Assembly (NCBI RefSeq): GCF_036186745.1 | Contig: NZ_CP108086.1 | Location: forward strand, 2,170,001-2,234,000 | DNA: 64,000 nt | Direction of reading: 5' to 3' | From: Microbispora hainanensis | GTDB taxonomy: Bacteria; Actinomycetota; Actinomycetes; Streptosporangiales; Streptosporangiaceae | Position numbers and translations under genes: made by a program | Notes under the pieces: generated by a model | Seen by the model: the letters and a program-made list of their open reading frames with translations, nothing else | Databases searched by the model: none | What the model was told of the DNA's origin: nothing | In this document: piece after piece, positions 22,650 to 32,086 of the stretch | Numbering within the stretch: the first letter of the stretch is position 1 | How the letters are laid out: each line of letters opens with the position of its first letter

Positions 22650-23837
22650 ATGATCGAAACGATGAGGGTCCTGAGTTTCTCGCACTTCGTACAGGGGCCC
22701 GCGGCCTCGCAGTATCTGGCCGACCTCGGCGCCGACGTCGTCAAGGTCGAGCCGCCCGGCGGGTCGTGGGAGCGCAGGATCGGAAGCGGAGGGATCCGGG
22801 CCGCCGGGCGCAGTGTGACGTTCCTGGCGGTCAACAGGAACAAGCGCTCGATCGTCGTCGATCTCAAGCATCCCGACGCCCGCAATGTGCTGCGCCCGCT
22901 CATCGAGCGTGCCGACGTGCTGCTGGAGAACTACCGGGGCGGCGCCCTGGAGAAGCTCGGCCTCGGGTACGAGGCGGTGCGGGCGATCAAGCCCGACATC
23001 ATCTACGCCTCGGCCAGCGGCTGGGGGTCGCGCGGCCCGATGGCCGGGCGGCCGGGGGTGGACCTGCTCGTCCAGGCGCGCACCGGACTGGTGGACGTCA
23101 CCGGCGACCGCCCCACGGCGGCCGGCACACCCGTCGTGGACCAGCACGGCGCGGCGCTGCTCGCTATGGGCGTGCTGGCCGCTTACGCGCGCAAGCTGAC
23201 CACCGGCGAGGGCACCCGGGTCGAGTCGAGCCTGCTGGGCGCGGGGCTCGACCTGCAGGCCGAATCGCTCGCGCTGTACTACTCCGGCCGCAGGACGCAG
23301 ACCGACGTGCGCCGCCCCGCCGAGCTTGCGTGCTGGTCGATTGACGCCCCGTACGGGGTGTATCGGCTGCTGGACGCGTCGATCGTGATCGCGCTGAACG
23401 GGTCGGAGGACGGCCTCGGCGACGCGCTCGGCTCCCCCGCGCTCGCCGGCTACGACCAGCCGGCCAGGCGGGCCAAACGGGAGGAGTACACCGCGGCGGT
23501 GGCCCGGGTGCTGGCCGGGATGACCTATGCGGAGGTGGCTGCCCGGCTGGAGCCGCTCGGCTTCTGGTTCGAGCGGGTCGCCACCTACGACGACGTGCGT
23601 GACGACCCCCAGGTGGCCGCGGAAGAACTGCTGGCCGAGTTCCCGGTGGGCGAGGAACGGGCGACCGTGCTGCGGCACCCGGTCCGCTACGACGGCGAGC
23701 TGCCCGGTCTGCGCACGGCGCCACCCGAACTCGGCGCGCACACCGTGGAGGTGCTGCGCGAGGCGGGGTTCTCCGAGGGTGAGGTGGACGGTTTCCTGTC
23801 CGCGGGCGTCGTGTTCGCTCCCGGAGGTGGGAAGTGA
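22650..23837 (+). CDS. CaiB/BaiF family CoA-transferase
   Basis: A class III CoA-transferase of 395 residues that moves CoA between carboxylic acids. ATG 22650 follows GGGAGG at 22640-22645. Typical segments are [44 protein letters not shown] and [13 protein letters not shown], where the Asp is the expected acyl-carrying nucleophile. First gene of the overlapping series CoA-transferase, oxidoreductase, MFS, IclR. Its acid substrate in this island is not known. Confidence 0.88.
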   Translation: MIETMRVLSFSHFVQGPAASQYLADLGADVVKVEPPGGSWERRIGSGGIRAAGRSVTFLAVNRNKRSIVVDLKHPDARNVLRPLIERADVLLENYRGGALEKLGLGYEAVRAIKPDIIYASASGWGSRGPMAGRPGVDLLVQARTGLVDVTGDRPTAAGTPVVDQHGAALLAMGVLAAYARKLTTGEGTRVESSLLGAGLDLQAESLALYYSGRRTQTDVRRPAELACWSIDAPYGVYRLLDASIVIALNGSEDGLGDALGSPALAGYDQPARRAKREEYTAAVARVLAGMTYAEVAARLEPLGFWFERVATYDDVRDDPQVAAEELLAEFPVGEERATVLRHPVRYDGELPGLRTAPPELGAHTVEVLREAGFSEGEVDGFLSAGVVFAPGGGK

Positions 23838-24832
23838 CAGGACGCGTGCTGGTCTGCACCCGGCTCGGCGGGCCCGAAGACCTGGAACTCGCCGACGTGG
23901 CGACGCCGAGTCCGGGACCGGGCGAGGTGGTGGTCGCGGTCAGCCACGTGGGGCTGAACTTCCACGACACCCTGATCATCGCGGGCACGCACGTGGTGCA
24001 GCCGGAACCGCCTTTCACCCCCGGCAGCGAGTACGCGGGGACGGTGCTGGCCGTCGGCGAGGGGGTCACGTCCGTACGGCCGGGCGACCGCGTGGCGGGC
24101 AACGAGGAGTACGGCTGCGCCCGCGACGCCGTGCTGGTGCGGGCGGACCGGGTCACCGTGCTGCCCGGTCACGTCACCGACCGGGACGCCGCGGCGATCC
24201 TGGTGACCTACTCGACCGCCTACCACGCCCTCGTCCAGCGGGCCGGGCTGCGCGCGGGCGAGACGCTCGCCGTGCTCGGCGCCGCCGGCGGGGTCGGCTC
24301 CGCCGCCGTGGACGTGGGGAACCTGCTCGGCGCCCGGGTGATCGCGGGCGCCTCCACGCCGGAGCGGGCGGAGCCGGCCCGCCGATACGGCGCGCACGAG
24401 ACCTTCTCCTATGCCGATCCCGTGGACGCGAAGACCGCGATCAAGGAGCTGACCGGCGGGGCCGGCGCGGACGTGGTGTTCGACCCGGTGGGCGGCCCGG
24501 TGGCGGAGGCGGCCGTGCGCGCCGTCGCGTGGGGCGGTCGATACCTCGTGATCGGCTTCGCCTCCGGCGGCATCCCGCGCGTCGGGCTGAACATCCCGCT
24601 GGTCAAGGGCTCCTCCGTGGTCGGCGTGTTCTGGGGCGAGTTCGTACGGCGGGAGCGCGCCGTCCACGAGCGGAACCTGCGCCAGATCTTCGACTGGGCG
24701 GCGGCCGGACGGCTGCGGCACCGCGTCCACGATGTGCTCCCGCTGGAGCAGGGGCCGCGCGCCCTGCGCGAGCTGGCCGACGGCCGGGTCCGCGGCAAGC
24801 TGCTGCTGCGGGCCGGCGGTCCGGCGGGATGA
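23834..24832 (+). CDS. NADPH:quinone oxidoreductase-like (MDR superfamily)
   Basis: A 332-residue medium-chain dehydrogenase/reductase without catalytic-zinc ligands, of the quinone-reductase branch. The N-terminal GroES-like domain is followed by a Rossmann fold with [27 protein letters not shown] near residue 50 and VFWGEF near 280 are family landmarks. GTG 23834 overlaps the CoA-transferase stop by four bases. It may reduce an enoyl or quinone intermediate. Confidence 0.85.
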   Translation: MTGRVLVCTRLGGPEDLELADVATPSPGPGEVVVAVSHVGLNFHDTLIIAGTHVVQPEPPFTPGSEYAGTVLAVGEGVTSVRPGDRVAGNEEYGCARDAVLVRADRVTVLPGHVTDRDAAAILVTYSTAYHALVQRAGLRAGETLAVLGAAGGVGSAAVDVGNLLGARVIAGASTPERAEPARRYGAHETFSYADPVDAKTAIKELTGGAGADVVFDPVGGPVAEAAVRAVAWGGRYLVIGFASGGIPRVGLNIPLVKGSSVVGVFWGEFVRRERAVHERNLRQIFDWAAAGRLRHRVHDVLPLEQGPRALRELADGRVRGKLLLRAGGPAG

Positions 24833-26190
24833 CGACCACCGTACGGCCGCCGCGCAGGACGAGGGCGGCACTCGCGGCGCTGCTCGGCGGCACTCTGCTC
24901 GCGCCGCTCAACTCCTCGATGGTCGCGGTGGCGCTCACCCCGATCCAGCGCGACCTCGGCGAGCCGCTGGCCACCACGACGTGGGTCGTCACCGTCTTCT
25001 ACCTGACCGCGTGCGTATGCCAGCCGGTGCTCGGCCGGGTGGCGGACCGCGTCGGCCCCCGCAGGCTGTTCGCGGCCGGGATGGCGCTGGCGGCGCTCGC
25101 CTCCGCGGCGTCGGCCGCGGCCACGTCGCTGCCGCTGCTCGTGCTGTGCCGATGCGCGCAGGCCGTGGGCGTGTCGGCGGCGTTCCCGTGCGCGATGGTC
25201 GTCATCCGGCGCGACGGCGACGCCTCGCGGCTGTCCGCCGTCGCGACGGTCAACACGACCGCCGGAGCGGTCGGTCCGGTGCTCGGCGGGCTGCTGACCT
25301 CCTGGGCCGGGTGGCAGGCCGTCTTCTGGATCAACCTGCCGGTCATGCTGGGCGCACTGGTGCTGGCATGGCGCGCGATCGGCCCCGACGAACGGCGGCC
25401 CGAGCGCGGCGGCCTGGCCCGCGCGGTCGATCCGGTGGGCGTCGTGCTGTTCGCGGCGACGGTGGTCGGCCTCCTGGTCCTGATGCTCGCGCTCCCGGCG
25501 GTCTCGGTTCCGGGCGCGGTCGCGGTGGTCGTCGCCGGAACCGGGTTCCTGTGGTGGGAGCGCCGTGCCGCCGAGCCCTTCGTGGACGTCCGCGCGCTCG
25601 CCGCGGCGGGCGGGCCGGTGCCGGTGCTCGGCGCGTTCGTGCTTTTCAACCTGGCCTACTACGGCGCGTTCTACGGGCTGCCGCCGTGGTTGCAGACCGC
25701 GCTCGGGTTCGACGCGGCGCAGGCCGGGCTGCTGATCATGCCGATCGCCGCCACGAGCGTCGTGGCGACGGTGCTCGGCGGGCCGGTCATGCGCCGGTTC
25801 GGCGCCCGGCCGGCCCTGCTGGCCGGCGGCGGGCTGCTGCTGGCCGGGGTCGCCCTGATCACGACGTTCGGCGCGGCGACGCCCGCGTGGGCCGTCGTGC
25901 TCGACGGCGTCGTGCTCGGTGTTCCGTACGGGCTGTGCAACCTCGGCCTGCAGCGGCTGATGTACGAGCGCGCGCCCGCCGGCATGACCGGTGTGGTCGG
26001 CGGCCTGTTCCAGTCGGCCCGCTACGTTGGCGCGATCCTCGCGGTCGGGCTGGTCGGCGCGTTCTCCCCCGCCGACCCGTCCGAGCCCGCCGACCCGCGC
26101 GGGCTCGCGGTGGCGATGACCGCCGTCGCGGCGGTCGTGATCGTCATACTCGCTCGTGACCTGCGACGCCCGGAAAGGTACGATCAGTGA
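24829..26190 (+). CDS. MFS transporter, DHA2 (EmrB/QacA) type
   Basis: A 453-residue membrane transporter of the major facilitator superfamily. MVAVALTPIQRDLGEPLATTTWV is the usual first-helix region, motif A appears as GRVADRVGPRR, and motif C-like GAVGPVLGGLL is in the fifth helix. DHA2 proteins are proton-driven exporters, so this is more likely an efflux pump for a toxic intermediate than an importer. Overlaps both neighbours (ATGA upstream, GTGA with iclR). Confidence 0.85.
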   Translation: MTTTVRPPRRTRAALAALLGGTLLAPLNSSMVAVALTPIQRDLGEPLATTTWVVTVFYLTACVCQPVLGRVADRVGPRRLFAAGMALAALASAASAAATSLPLLVLCRCAQAVGVSAAFPCAMVVIRRDGDASRLSAVATVNTTAGAVGPVLGGLLTSWAGWQAVFWINLPVMLGALVLAWRAIGPDERRPERGGLARAVDPVGVVLFAATVVGLLVLMLALPAVSVPGAVAVVVAGTGFLWWERRAAEPFVDVRALAAAGGPVPVLGAFVLFNLAYYGAFYGLPPWLQTALGFDAAQAGLLIMPIAATSVVATVLGGPVMRRFGARPALLAGGGLLLAGVALITTFGAATPAWAVVLDGVVLGVPYGLCNLGLQRLMYERAPAGMTGVVGGLFQSARYVGAILAVGLVGAFSPADPSEPADPRGLAVAMTAVAAVVIVILARDLRRPERYDQ

Positions 26191-27062
26191 ACCGGTTTTC
26201 GACGACCGAAACCAAGATTATCTGCATGAACGCGCCCCGACACGCCCACAAGGCCGGCCGGACGGTGTCCAGTCGGGTCTTCGCCCTGCTCAACGCCTTC
26301 TCCCAGGAGCGGCCGGCGCTCCGCCTCGTCGAGCTGACCGCCGTCACCGGGCTGCCGGTCTCAACGGTGCACCGCATCGCGACCGAGCTGGTCGAGCTGG
26401 GGGCCTTGAAGAAGGAGCGCGACGGGACCTACCGGATCGGCCTGCGGATGTGGGAGCTGGGCTCGCTGTGCCCGCAGCCGCGCACGCTGCGGGACGTGTC
26501 GCTGCCGTTCATCCACGACCTGTACGAGACCACGGGGGAGAACGTCCATCTCGCCGTGCTCGACGGTGACGAGGTCCTCTACGTCGAGCGCGTGTGGGGA
26601 CGCCGCTCGGTCGGCGTGGTCAGCCGCGTCGGCGGGCGCGCGCCGCTGCACGCCACGGGGGTCGGCAAGGTGCTCCTGGCCCACGCGCCCCGCGAGCTGC
26701 AGCAGGCCGTGCTCGCGGCCGGGCTGAAGCGCTACACCCCGCACACGATCGTCATGCCCGGCCTGCTGATGCGGTCGCTCCAGGAGATCCGCGAGACCGG
26801 CATCGCCCGCTGCGCCGAGGAGCTGTCGCTGGGGACCGCCTCCGTCGCGGCCCCCATCCACGGACCCGACCGCCGGGTCGTGGCCGCGCTCTCCGTCGTC
26901 TCGCACACCGTCACGCACACCCGATCGCTGGCAGCGGTGGAGCCCGCGCTGCGGCTGGCGGCGATGTCGATCTCCCGCGAGCTGGCCAAGGGCTACGCGG
27001 GCGGGCCGGAGGCCGCCGGCCCGCCCGGCACCGTCACGCCGATCCGGTCAGCAGCGCGTTAG
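26187..27062 (+). CDS. IclR-family transcriptional regulator of the catabolic island
   Basis: The 291-residue protein has a winged helix-turn-helix at about 35-85 (SSRVFALLNAFSQ, LVELTAVTGLPVSTVHRIATEL) and a C-terminal GAF-like effector domain (GRAPLHATGVGKVLLAHAP; RCAEELSLGTASVAAPI). IclR proteins usually sense aromatic acids or pathway intermediates. It is the only regulator in the island, and five copies of one palindrome lie at the island promoters. GTG 26187 is coupled to the MFS gene; ATG 26226, after a palindrome, is an alternative. Its end overlaps the opposite amidohydrolase gene by 29 bp. Confidence 0.92.
   Translation: MNRFSTTETKIICMNAPRHAHKAGRTVSSRVFALLNAFSQERPALRLVELTAVTGLPVSTVHRIATELVELGALKKERDGTYRIGLRMWELGSLCPQPRTLRDVSLPFIHDLYETTGENVHLAVLDGDEVLYVERVWGRRSVGVVSRVGGRAPLHATGVGKVLLAHAPRELQQAVLAAGLKRYTPHTIVMPGLLMRSLQEIRETGIARCAEELSLGTASVAAPIHGPDRRVVAALSVVSHTVTHTRSLAAVEPALRLAAMSISRELAKGYAGGPEAAGPPGTVTPIRSAAR
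26194..26213. promoter_or_regulatory. Palindrome at the iclR start, possible autoregulatory site
   Basis: GGTTT-N10-AAACC, an imperfect palindrome overlapping the first codons of the IclR gene if GTG 26187 is used, or upstream of the gene if ATG 26226 is used. Its spacing equals that of the TTC-N10-GAA sites but the arms differ. Confidence 0.4.
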
Positions 27063-28053
27063 CCGTCCCCGCCCGGACGGCCGCCGCGTCCCCGGGCCCG
27101 AGCCCGAGCGCCGCGACCGTCGCGAGCGGGTCGGTGTCGGCGAGTTCGAACGGATAGTCCGTGCCGACCAGCACGTGGTCGACCCCGAAGTCCTCGACGA
27201 GCCGCCGCAACAGCGGAGCCGAGAAGGTGGCGGTGTCGTAGTAGAGACGGCGCAGGTAGTCGCTCGGCGGGAGCGGCGTGGTGCGGGCGACCGGCTTGCG
27301 CGACCAGCCGAGGTCCAGCCTGCCGGACAGGGACGGCAGGCACCCCCCGCCGTGCGCCAGGCACAGCCGCAGGTCGTGCCGTTCCAGGACGCCGCCGAAC
27401 ACGAGCCGCGAGACGGCGAGCGCGGTCTCCATCGGGAAGCCCGCGAGCTGGGACAGCCAGTAGTCGGCGAGCCGGGGGCCTCCGGGGACGCTGTTGGGGT
27501 GGAGGAAGACGAACGTGCCGCGGTCCGCGAGGAGCTCCCACAGCGGCTCGTGCACGGGATCGTCCAGTTCCCTGCCGAGGCCGCGGCTGCCGATGGCGAT
27601 GCCCGCGCACCCCAGCTCGTCCAGGCAGCGGCGGGCCTCGTCCGGCGCGGCCGGCGTGCCGAGGGGCACGTACCCGAGCGGGTCGAGCACCCCGCGATGC
27701 CCGGCGAGCAACTCGGCGAGCGCGTCGTTGCCCCGGCGGACCACGGCGAGGACGTCCTCCTCATCGACGGCGTCCGCGCACGTCACGAACGGCGGCACCG
27801 ACACGAGCTGGCGGGTGACGCCCATGCGGCGCATGTCCTCCAGCCGCTCGGCGACGTCGTACTGGGCGGGCGGCAGCGGGATCGGCGCGCCCTTCGGTAT
27901 CCCGGACACCAGTGGGTCGATTCTGACCACGCCCTCTCCGAGGCCGGACAGGTCGGCGAGGCCGCGGCCGGCCAGCCAGGTCAGCAACGGCATCGGCAGC
28001 GCGTGGGCGTGCACGTCGGTCACCCGTCCGGGCACCGGCGGAGTCTCACTCAT
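27034..28053 (-). CDS. Amidohydrolase-family decarboxylase (ACMSD/NbaD type)
   Basis: A 339-residue metal-dependent enzyme of the amidohydrolase-2 family, most likely 2-amino-3-carboxymuconate-6-semialdehyde decarboxylase, the step after 3-hydroxyanthranilate dioxygenase. The metal site starts with VHAHALP (His15, His17). Further ligands are in FVFLHPNS, LAHGGGCLP and VLVGTDYPFE. ATG 28053 overlaps the ligase stop (ATGA). It is the seventh and last gene of the long minus-strand operon that also holds the dioxygenase, dehydrogenase and deaminase. The reaction is assigned from family and operon. Confidence 0.82.
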   Translation of the reverse strand: MSETPPVPGRVTDVHAHALPMPLLTWLAGRGLADLSGLGEGVVRIDPLVSGIPKGAPIPLPPAQYDVAERLEDMRRMGVTRQLVSVPPFVTCADAVDEEDVLAVVRRGNDALAELLAGHRGVLDPLGYVPLGTPAAPDEARRCLDELGCAGIAIGSRGLGRELDDPVHEPLWELLADRGTFVFLHPNSVPGGPRLADYWLSQLAGFPMETALAVSRLVFGGVLERHDLRLCLAHGGGCLPSLSGRLDLGWSRKPVARTTPLPPSDYLRRLYYDTATFSAPLLRRLVEDFGVDHVLVGTDYPFELADTDPLATVAALGLGPGDAAAVRAGTANALLTGSA

Positions 28054-29516
28054 CGGACCGCCTCGGCGAGCCGGGCGCGGTCGAGCCGTCCCATGAAGTC
28101 GCGCGGCAGCCGCTCGGCCGGGACGACCGCGTCGACCACCACGGGGGCGTCGCGCAGCGCGACGCGCACGGGCCCGTCCACGGCGTCGAGCGAGGCGGCG
28201 TCCCACGAGGCGATGCCCTCGACGAGCACGGCGACGCTCGCGGGGCCGGTCGGGACGACCGCCGCCGGATGCCCGGTTCGCCGTGACACGGCCGCCTCCA
28301 GGTCGCTCGGGCACACGTACGCGTCCGCGATCCGCAGCACGTCCTGGACGCGGTTCACGTAGTGAAGGCGGCCGTCGGCGTCGCGCCGGCAGACGTCGCC
28401 GGTGCGCAGCCACCCGTCCACGACCGGCGTGCCCCCGGGGAAGGCATAGGCGTGCGCGATGGTCGCGCCGCGCACCCACAGCTCCCCCGCCTGCCCCGCC
28501 GGGAGGTCACGGCCGCCGGGGCCGCACACGCGGACCTCGGTGCCGGGGAACGGCAGGCCGAGCGAGGAGCGCAGGCGCGGGTCCAGGTGGTCGGCCGGGC
28601 GGGTCCACGCGATCGTCTTGGGTGCCTCGACCTGGCCGAACACCCCGCACAGCACCTCGCCGAACAGCGCGTGCGCGCGGTCGACCTCCTCGTCGGTCAG
28701 CGAGGCCCCGCTGTAGATCACCAGTGCCAGGGACGACCAGTCGTGTGAGGCGGCGTCCGGGTGGGCCAGCAGGGCGCGCAGCGCGGGCGGCATCGCCATC
28801 AGCACGGACGGGCGGTGCCGGGCGGCGGCCTCCAGCAGGGCGTCGGGTCCGGGACCTGCCGGGATGACGAACGTCCCGCCCAGCATCAGCGTCGGCAGCA
28901 CCATGTTGCCGAAGCCGCCGGACACCGACTCCGGGCACAGCACGATCGGCCGCTCCGGCCACGGAAGGGTGTCGCGCAGCGTCGTCGCCACCGCGCCCAG
29001 CGCGCCGCCGGACAGCTCGACGCCCTTGACCGGCCCGGTGGCGCCGGAGGTGAACGCCAGACGTACCACCGCGTCCGCGGGCGGGGCCGGACGTACGGCG
29101 GGCCCCGGCTCCCGTGCGGCGGTCAGGTCACTATCGGTCAGCACCCGGACCTCCGGATGGGCCCGCAGCCACGCGTCCAGATTCGGGTCGCCCGGCTGGG
29201 CGAGTACGGCGTCCGGCGCGACGAGGTCCAGCCGCTCGGCCAGTGCCGCGCCGCGCAGGGCCCCGGGCGGCAGTGCGGCGGACCGGTGACCCGCGACGTA
29301 GCAGGCGGCGTTCACCAGCCACTGCAGCGGGTCGTTGGGCCGGATCTGCAGCACCGTGTCACCCGGCCGCAGACCGGCCACGGCCAGCGCGTCCGCCACG
29401 CCAAGCACCAGCCGCTCCGCCTCGCCGTAGGTCAGCTCGGCGCTTCCGTGCCGGAACGCGACGTGCCCCGGGTGGGCGCGCAGCGCGTCGAGCACCAGCT
29501 CGCCGATGGCCTTCAC
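28050..29516 (-). CDS. Acyl-CoA ligase-like AMP-binding protein
   Basis: A 488-residue member of the adenylate-forming family that usually activates carboxylic acids to CoA thioesters. The P-loop is FTSGATGPVKGVE, with GELWVRG and DGWLRTGDVCRRD further on. The C-terminal A10 motif reads LPRDFMGRLDR, so the lysine normally needed for the adenylation half-reaction is an arginine. It may therefore have lost or changed part of its activity. GTG 29516 overlaps the dioxygenase stop. Its substrate could be an aromatic acid, but no residue reveals which. Confidence 0.82.
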   Translation of the reverse strand: MKAIGELVLDALRAHPGHVAFRHGSAELTYGEAERLVLGVADALAVAGLRPGDTVLQIRPNDPLQWLVNAACYVAGHRSAALPPGALRGAALAERLDLVAPDAVLAQPGDPNLDAWLRAHPEVRVLTDSDLTAAREPGPAVRPAPPADAVVRLAFTSGATGPVKGVELSGGALGAVATTLRDTLPWPERPIVLCPESVSGGFGNMVLPTLMLGGTFVIPAGPGPDALLEAAARHRPSVLMAMPPALRALLAHPDAASHDWSSLALVIYSGASLTDEEVDRAHALFGEVLCGVFGQVEAPKTIAWTRPADHLDPRLRSSLGLPFPGTEVRVCGPGGRDLPAGQAGELWVRGATIAHAYAFPGGTPVVDGWLRTGDVCRRDADGRLHYVNRVQDVLRIADAYVCPSDLEAAVSRRTGHPAAVVPTGPASVAVLVEGIASWDAASLDAVDGPVRVALRDAPVVVDAVVPAERLPRDFMGRLDRARLAEAVR

Positions 29517-30034
29517 AGCCGCTCGTCCGGCATGACGGCGCCGCAGGACTTGCAGGTCCTCGCGTCGAGGCTGCCGTAGAACCGCTGGTAGGCGCCCGCC
29601 ACCGGGTCGGTGCGGTAGTCGCTGACGTGGACGGCCTCCTCGTGCAGGAACTCATCGCAGGAAGGACAGAACCAGCGGAAGCGGTCGAGTTCGCCCGGCC
29701 GCCGGAGCCGTTCGATGACCAGCACGAACGCGTCCGGCGCGAACCGGGGCGAATGGGCGATGCCGGTCGGTGTGAAGATGGTCCCGCCCTCGGGGATGAC
29801 CGCGATGTCCGAGCCGCCCTCCGGCTTGCGGTAGTGGAGGTTCATGGAGCCCCGCACCATGAACATCACCTCGTCGCTCGGGTTGAGGTGGAACTCGCTG
29901 CGGTATTCGCGCCCACGGGCGATGAAGGCGAGTGACTCGCTCTCCTGCCACAGCACCTTGACCCGCCTGCCGCTCTCCTGCAGCTCGTCGGCCGCCTTCC
30001 GCAACTCGACGATGGGCATCTGGCTGGGGTGCAT
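29513..30034 (-). CDS. nbaC: 3-hydroxyanthranilate 3,4-dioxygenase
   Basis: This Fe(II) cupin opens the ring of 3-hydroxyanthranilate to 2-amino-3-carboxymuconate 6-semialdehyde. The 173-residue length is that of bacterial enzymes. The iron ligands are visible as His49 and Glu55 in EFHLNPSDEVMFMVRG and His94 in GIAHSPRF. A C-terminal rubredoxin-like site has two CxxC pairs (Cys123/126 in WFCPSC and Cys161/164 in CKSC), as in bacterial HAO. GGAGGT precedes the ATG. It is the key enzyme that identifies the pathway of the island. Confidence 0.93.
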   Translation of the reverse strand: MHPSQMPIVELRKAADELQESGRRVKVLWQESESLAFIARGREYRSEFHLNPSDEVMFMVRGSMNLHYRKPEGGSDIAVIPEGGTIFTPTGIAHSPRFAPDAFVLVIERLRRPGELDRFRWFCPSCDEFLHEEAVHVSDYRTDPVAGAYQRFYGSLDARTCKSCGAVMPDERL

Positions 30035-30055
30035 CGTTACCTCCTGGTGTGCTGC

Positions 30056-31624
30056 TCAGCCGAGCAGGCCGGTGTCGTACACGATCTGGCCGTCGACGAC
30101 CGTCATCAGGACCTCGATCGCGCGGAGCTCGTCGTCGGACGCGGTGAGCGGGTCGGCGTCGAGCACGACCAGGTCGGCGAGCGCGCCCGCGGTCAGCCGG
30201 CCCTTCACCCCCTGCTCACCGGTGTGCGCGGCGCCGGACGTCGTGTAGAGGCGCAGCGCCTCCGTCCGGGTGACCGCCTGGGCGCCACCCACGACGTCGC
30301 CCGCCGCGTCGCGCCTGGTCGTCATGGCGTAGATGTTCTGGAACGGGTCGAGGGCGTTGATCGGATAGTCGGTGCCGGCCGCGACGCCGTCGAGCCCGAG
30401 GCCGTCCACGAGGTCGCGCAGGGGCACGGCGGCCTCGGTGCGGGCATCCCCGAGGTGACCGGCGATGGCCGCGCGGTTGCGCCACAGGAACGGGATCTGC
30501 GCGGCCGCCTGGACGCCCAGCGCGCGGGCACGGGCGATCTGGTCATGCTGGATCAGGCTGGCGTGGATGAGCACGTCCGGCGGGAGGCCCCGGTGCCGGG
30601 TGGCCTCGTAGACGTCGAGGGCGAGGTCGATCGCGGCGTCGCCCACCACGTGGGTGCCGACCGCCCAGCCCGCGCGGTGCGCCGCGCCGACCAGCTCGGC
30701 CAGCCGGTCTTTGCCGACGAGCACCTCGCCGTAGTAGCCGGGATCGGTGCGGTACGGCTCGCGCGTGGCCGCCGTGCCGAGCGTCATGCCGCCGTCCACC
30801 TGGAGCTTCACGCCCCGGGTGAGGTAGTGGCGGCCGACGGGCCCGGGCGGGCCGGAGGCCAGCGCCGCCTCCCAGTCCGCGAGCGGGACGGACGGATTGA
30901 GTTCGCCGGTGGGCGTGATCATCGCGGCGACGCGGAGCGTGGACCGTCCGTCGGCGGCCAGCTCTCGTATCACCTCGACGTCTGCCGACGGCAGGGCGCC
31001 CGCCACGACCGAGGTGATCCCGCGTCGGTTGAGCGCCCGCATGGCGGCGGTGAGCTGGGCGGCCCGCTCCTCGCGGGTCCATTCCGGCACCACGCGGGCG
31101 ACGGCGTGCGCCGCGCCCTCGATCAACCTACCGTCGTGACCGCCGGGGTCGATGCCGGCGAGCTCCAGCGCGGCGGTGCTGGCCGTCGCGGCGTGGCCTT
31201 CCGGCAGGTACACCGGACGGCCGCCCGCCGCACGGTCCAGCTCGTGCCGGTCGGGCCCGCGGCCTTCGGCGAGCTGGAGCGCCGGGTTCCACGGTTGTCC
31301 CAGCAGCCACGCGCCCGGCTCACGGGTGGCGGCCATCGCCGCGATGCGGTCCAACGCGGCGTCGAGCGTGCGGACACCCGCGAACGACACGGTGTGCCCG
31401 TCCATGCCCGCGTTCTCGAAGTGGCAGTGCGAGTCGATCAGCCCGGGGATCACGGTCCGGCCCGCCAGCCCCACGACCCGGGTGGACGGACCGGCCAGGC
31501 GTGCGATCTCGGCGTCGGAGCCGACCGCGGACACCCGGCCGTCGCGGATCGCGACCGCCTCGGCGACCGTGTCGTTCGCGTCCAGCGTGCGCACCCGGCC
31601 GCCGAGCAGGACCAGGTCGGTCAT
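30056..31624 (-). CDS. YtcJ-like amidohydrolase
   Basis: A 522-residue metal-dependent amidohydrolase of the YtcJ/amidohydrolase-3 family. The start region TDLVLLGGRVRTLDANDTVAEAVAI forms the small beta domain; metal motifs are IDSHCHFENA, VGTHVVGDAAID, LIHASLIQHDQ and AAGTDYPIN. Family members hydrolyse N-acyl or cyclic amides, but most are uncharacterised. It overlaps the deaminase gene by ATGA and lies just upstream of the dioxygenase, so it may release 3-hydroxyanthranilate or a related amine from an amide. That role is inference. Confidence 0.8.
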   Translation of the reverse strand: MTDLVLLGGRVRTLDANDTVAEAVAIRDGRVSAVGSDAEIARLAGPSTRVVGLAGRTVIPGLIDSHCHFENAGMDGHTVSFAGVRTLDAALDRIAAMAATREPGAWLLGQPWNPALQLAEGRGPDRHELDRAAGGRPVYLPEGHAATASTAALELAGIDPGGHDGRLIEGAAHAVARVVPEWTREERAAQLTAAMRALNRRGITSVVAGALPSADVEVIRELAADGRSTLRVAAMITPTGELNPSVPLADWEAALASGPPGPVGRHYLTRGVKLQVDGGMTLGTAATREPYRTDPGYYGEVLVGKDRLAELVGAAHRAGWAVGTHVVGDAAIDLALDVYEATRHRGLPPDVLIHASLIQHDQIARARALGVQAAAQIPFLWRNRAAIAGHLGDARTEAAVPLRDLVDGLGLDGVAAGTDYPINALDPFQNIYAMTTRRDAAGDVVGGAQAVTRTEALRLYTTSGAAHTGEQGVKGRLTAGALADLVVLDADPLTASDDELRAIEVLMTVVDGQIVYDTGLLG

Positions 31625-32037
31625 GGCCGGACCACGGCGGCGATGCACTCGACCTCGACCTGCACCCCGGCGCGGTGGGGGGTCGCGATGACCGTGGTCC
31701 GCGCGGGGAAGTGCGGGTTCCCCTCGAAGAACTCGCGGTAGACGGCGTTGAACACGGGGAAGTTGGCCACGTCGCGCACGAAGCAGGTGCACTTGAGGAT
31801 GCTCTCCCGGCTGCCGCCCGCCGCCTCCACGACCGCCACCAGGTTCGTGAGCGTCTGCCTGACCTGCTCGGCGAAGTCGTCGGAGACGATGGTGCGGGTC
31901 TGCGGGTCCAGCGGCCCGGTGCCCGAGCAGTAGATGGTGTCGCCGTGCACGATCGCCTGGGAGAGCGGCGCTGCCGTCCCCGTGGAGAAGCCCACTGTGG
32001 GGGCGTTGCGGGTGCTGACGGGTCGGATGTCGGTCAT
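31621..32037 (-). CDS. RidA-family deaminase, probable 2-aminomuconate deaminase
   Basis: A 138-residue YjgF/RidA-family protein. RidA proteins hydrolyse imines and enamines; the AmnD/NbaF branch deaminates 2-aminomuconate to 4-oxalocrotonate. The core YCSGTGPLDPQTRTIV, the conserved Arg in FPARTTVIATP and Glu in VEVECIAAV are present. AAGGAG stands seven bases before ATG 32037. The position directly after the semialdehyde dehydrogenase gene supports the aminomuconate assignment. Confidence 0.85.
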   Translation of the reverse strand: MTDIRPVSTRNAPTVGFSTGTAAPLSQAIVHGDTIYCSGTGPLDPQTRTIVSDDFAEQVRQTLTNLVAVVEAAGGSRESILKCTCFVRDVANFPVFNAVYREFFEGNPHFPARTTVIATPHRAGVQVEVECIAAVVRP

Positions 32038-32086
32038 GATGTGCTCCTTGCCGGTCGGACGCGCGGCCGCGGTGCGGCGACCCCCG

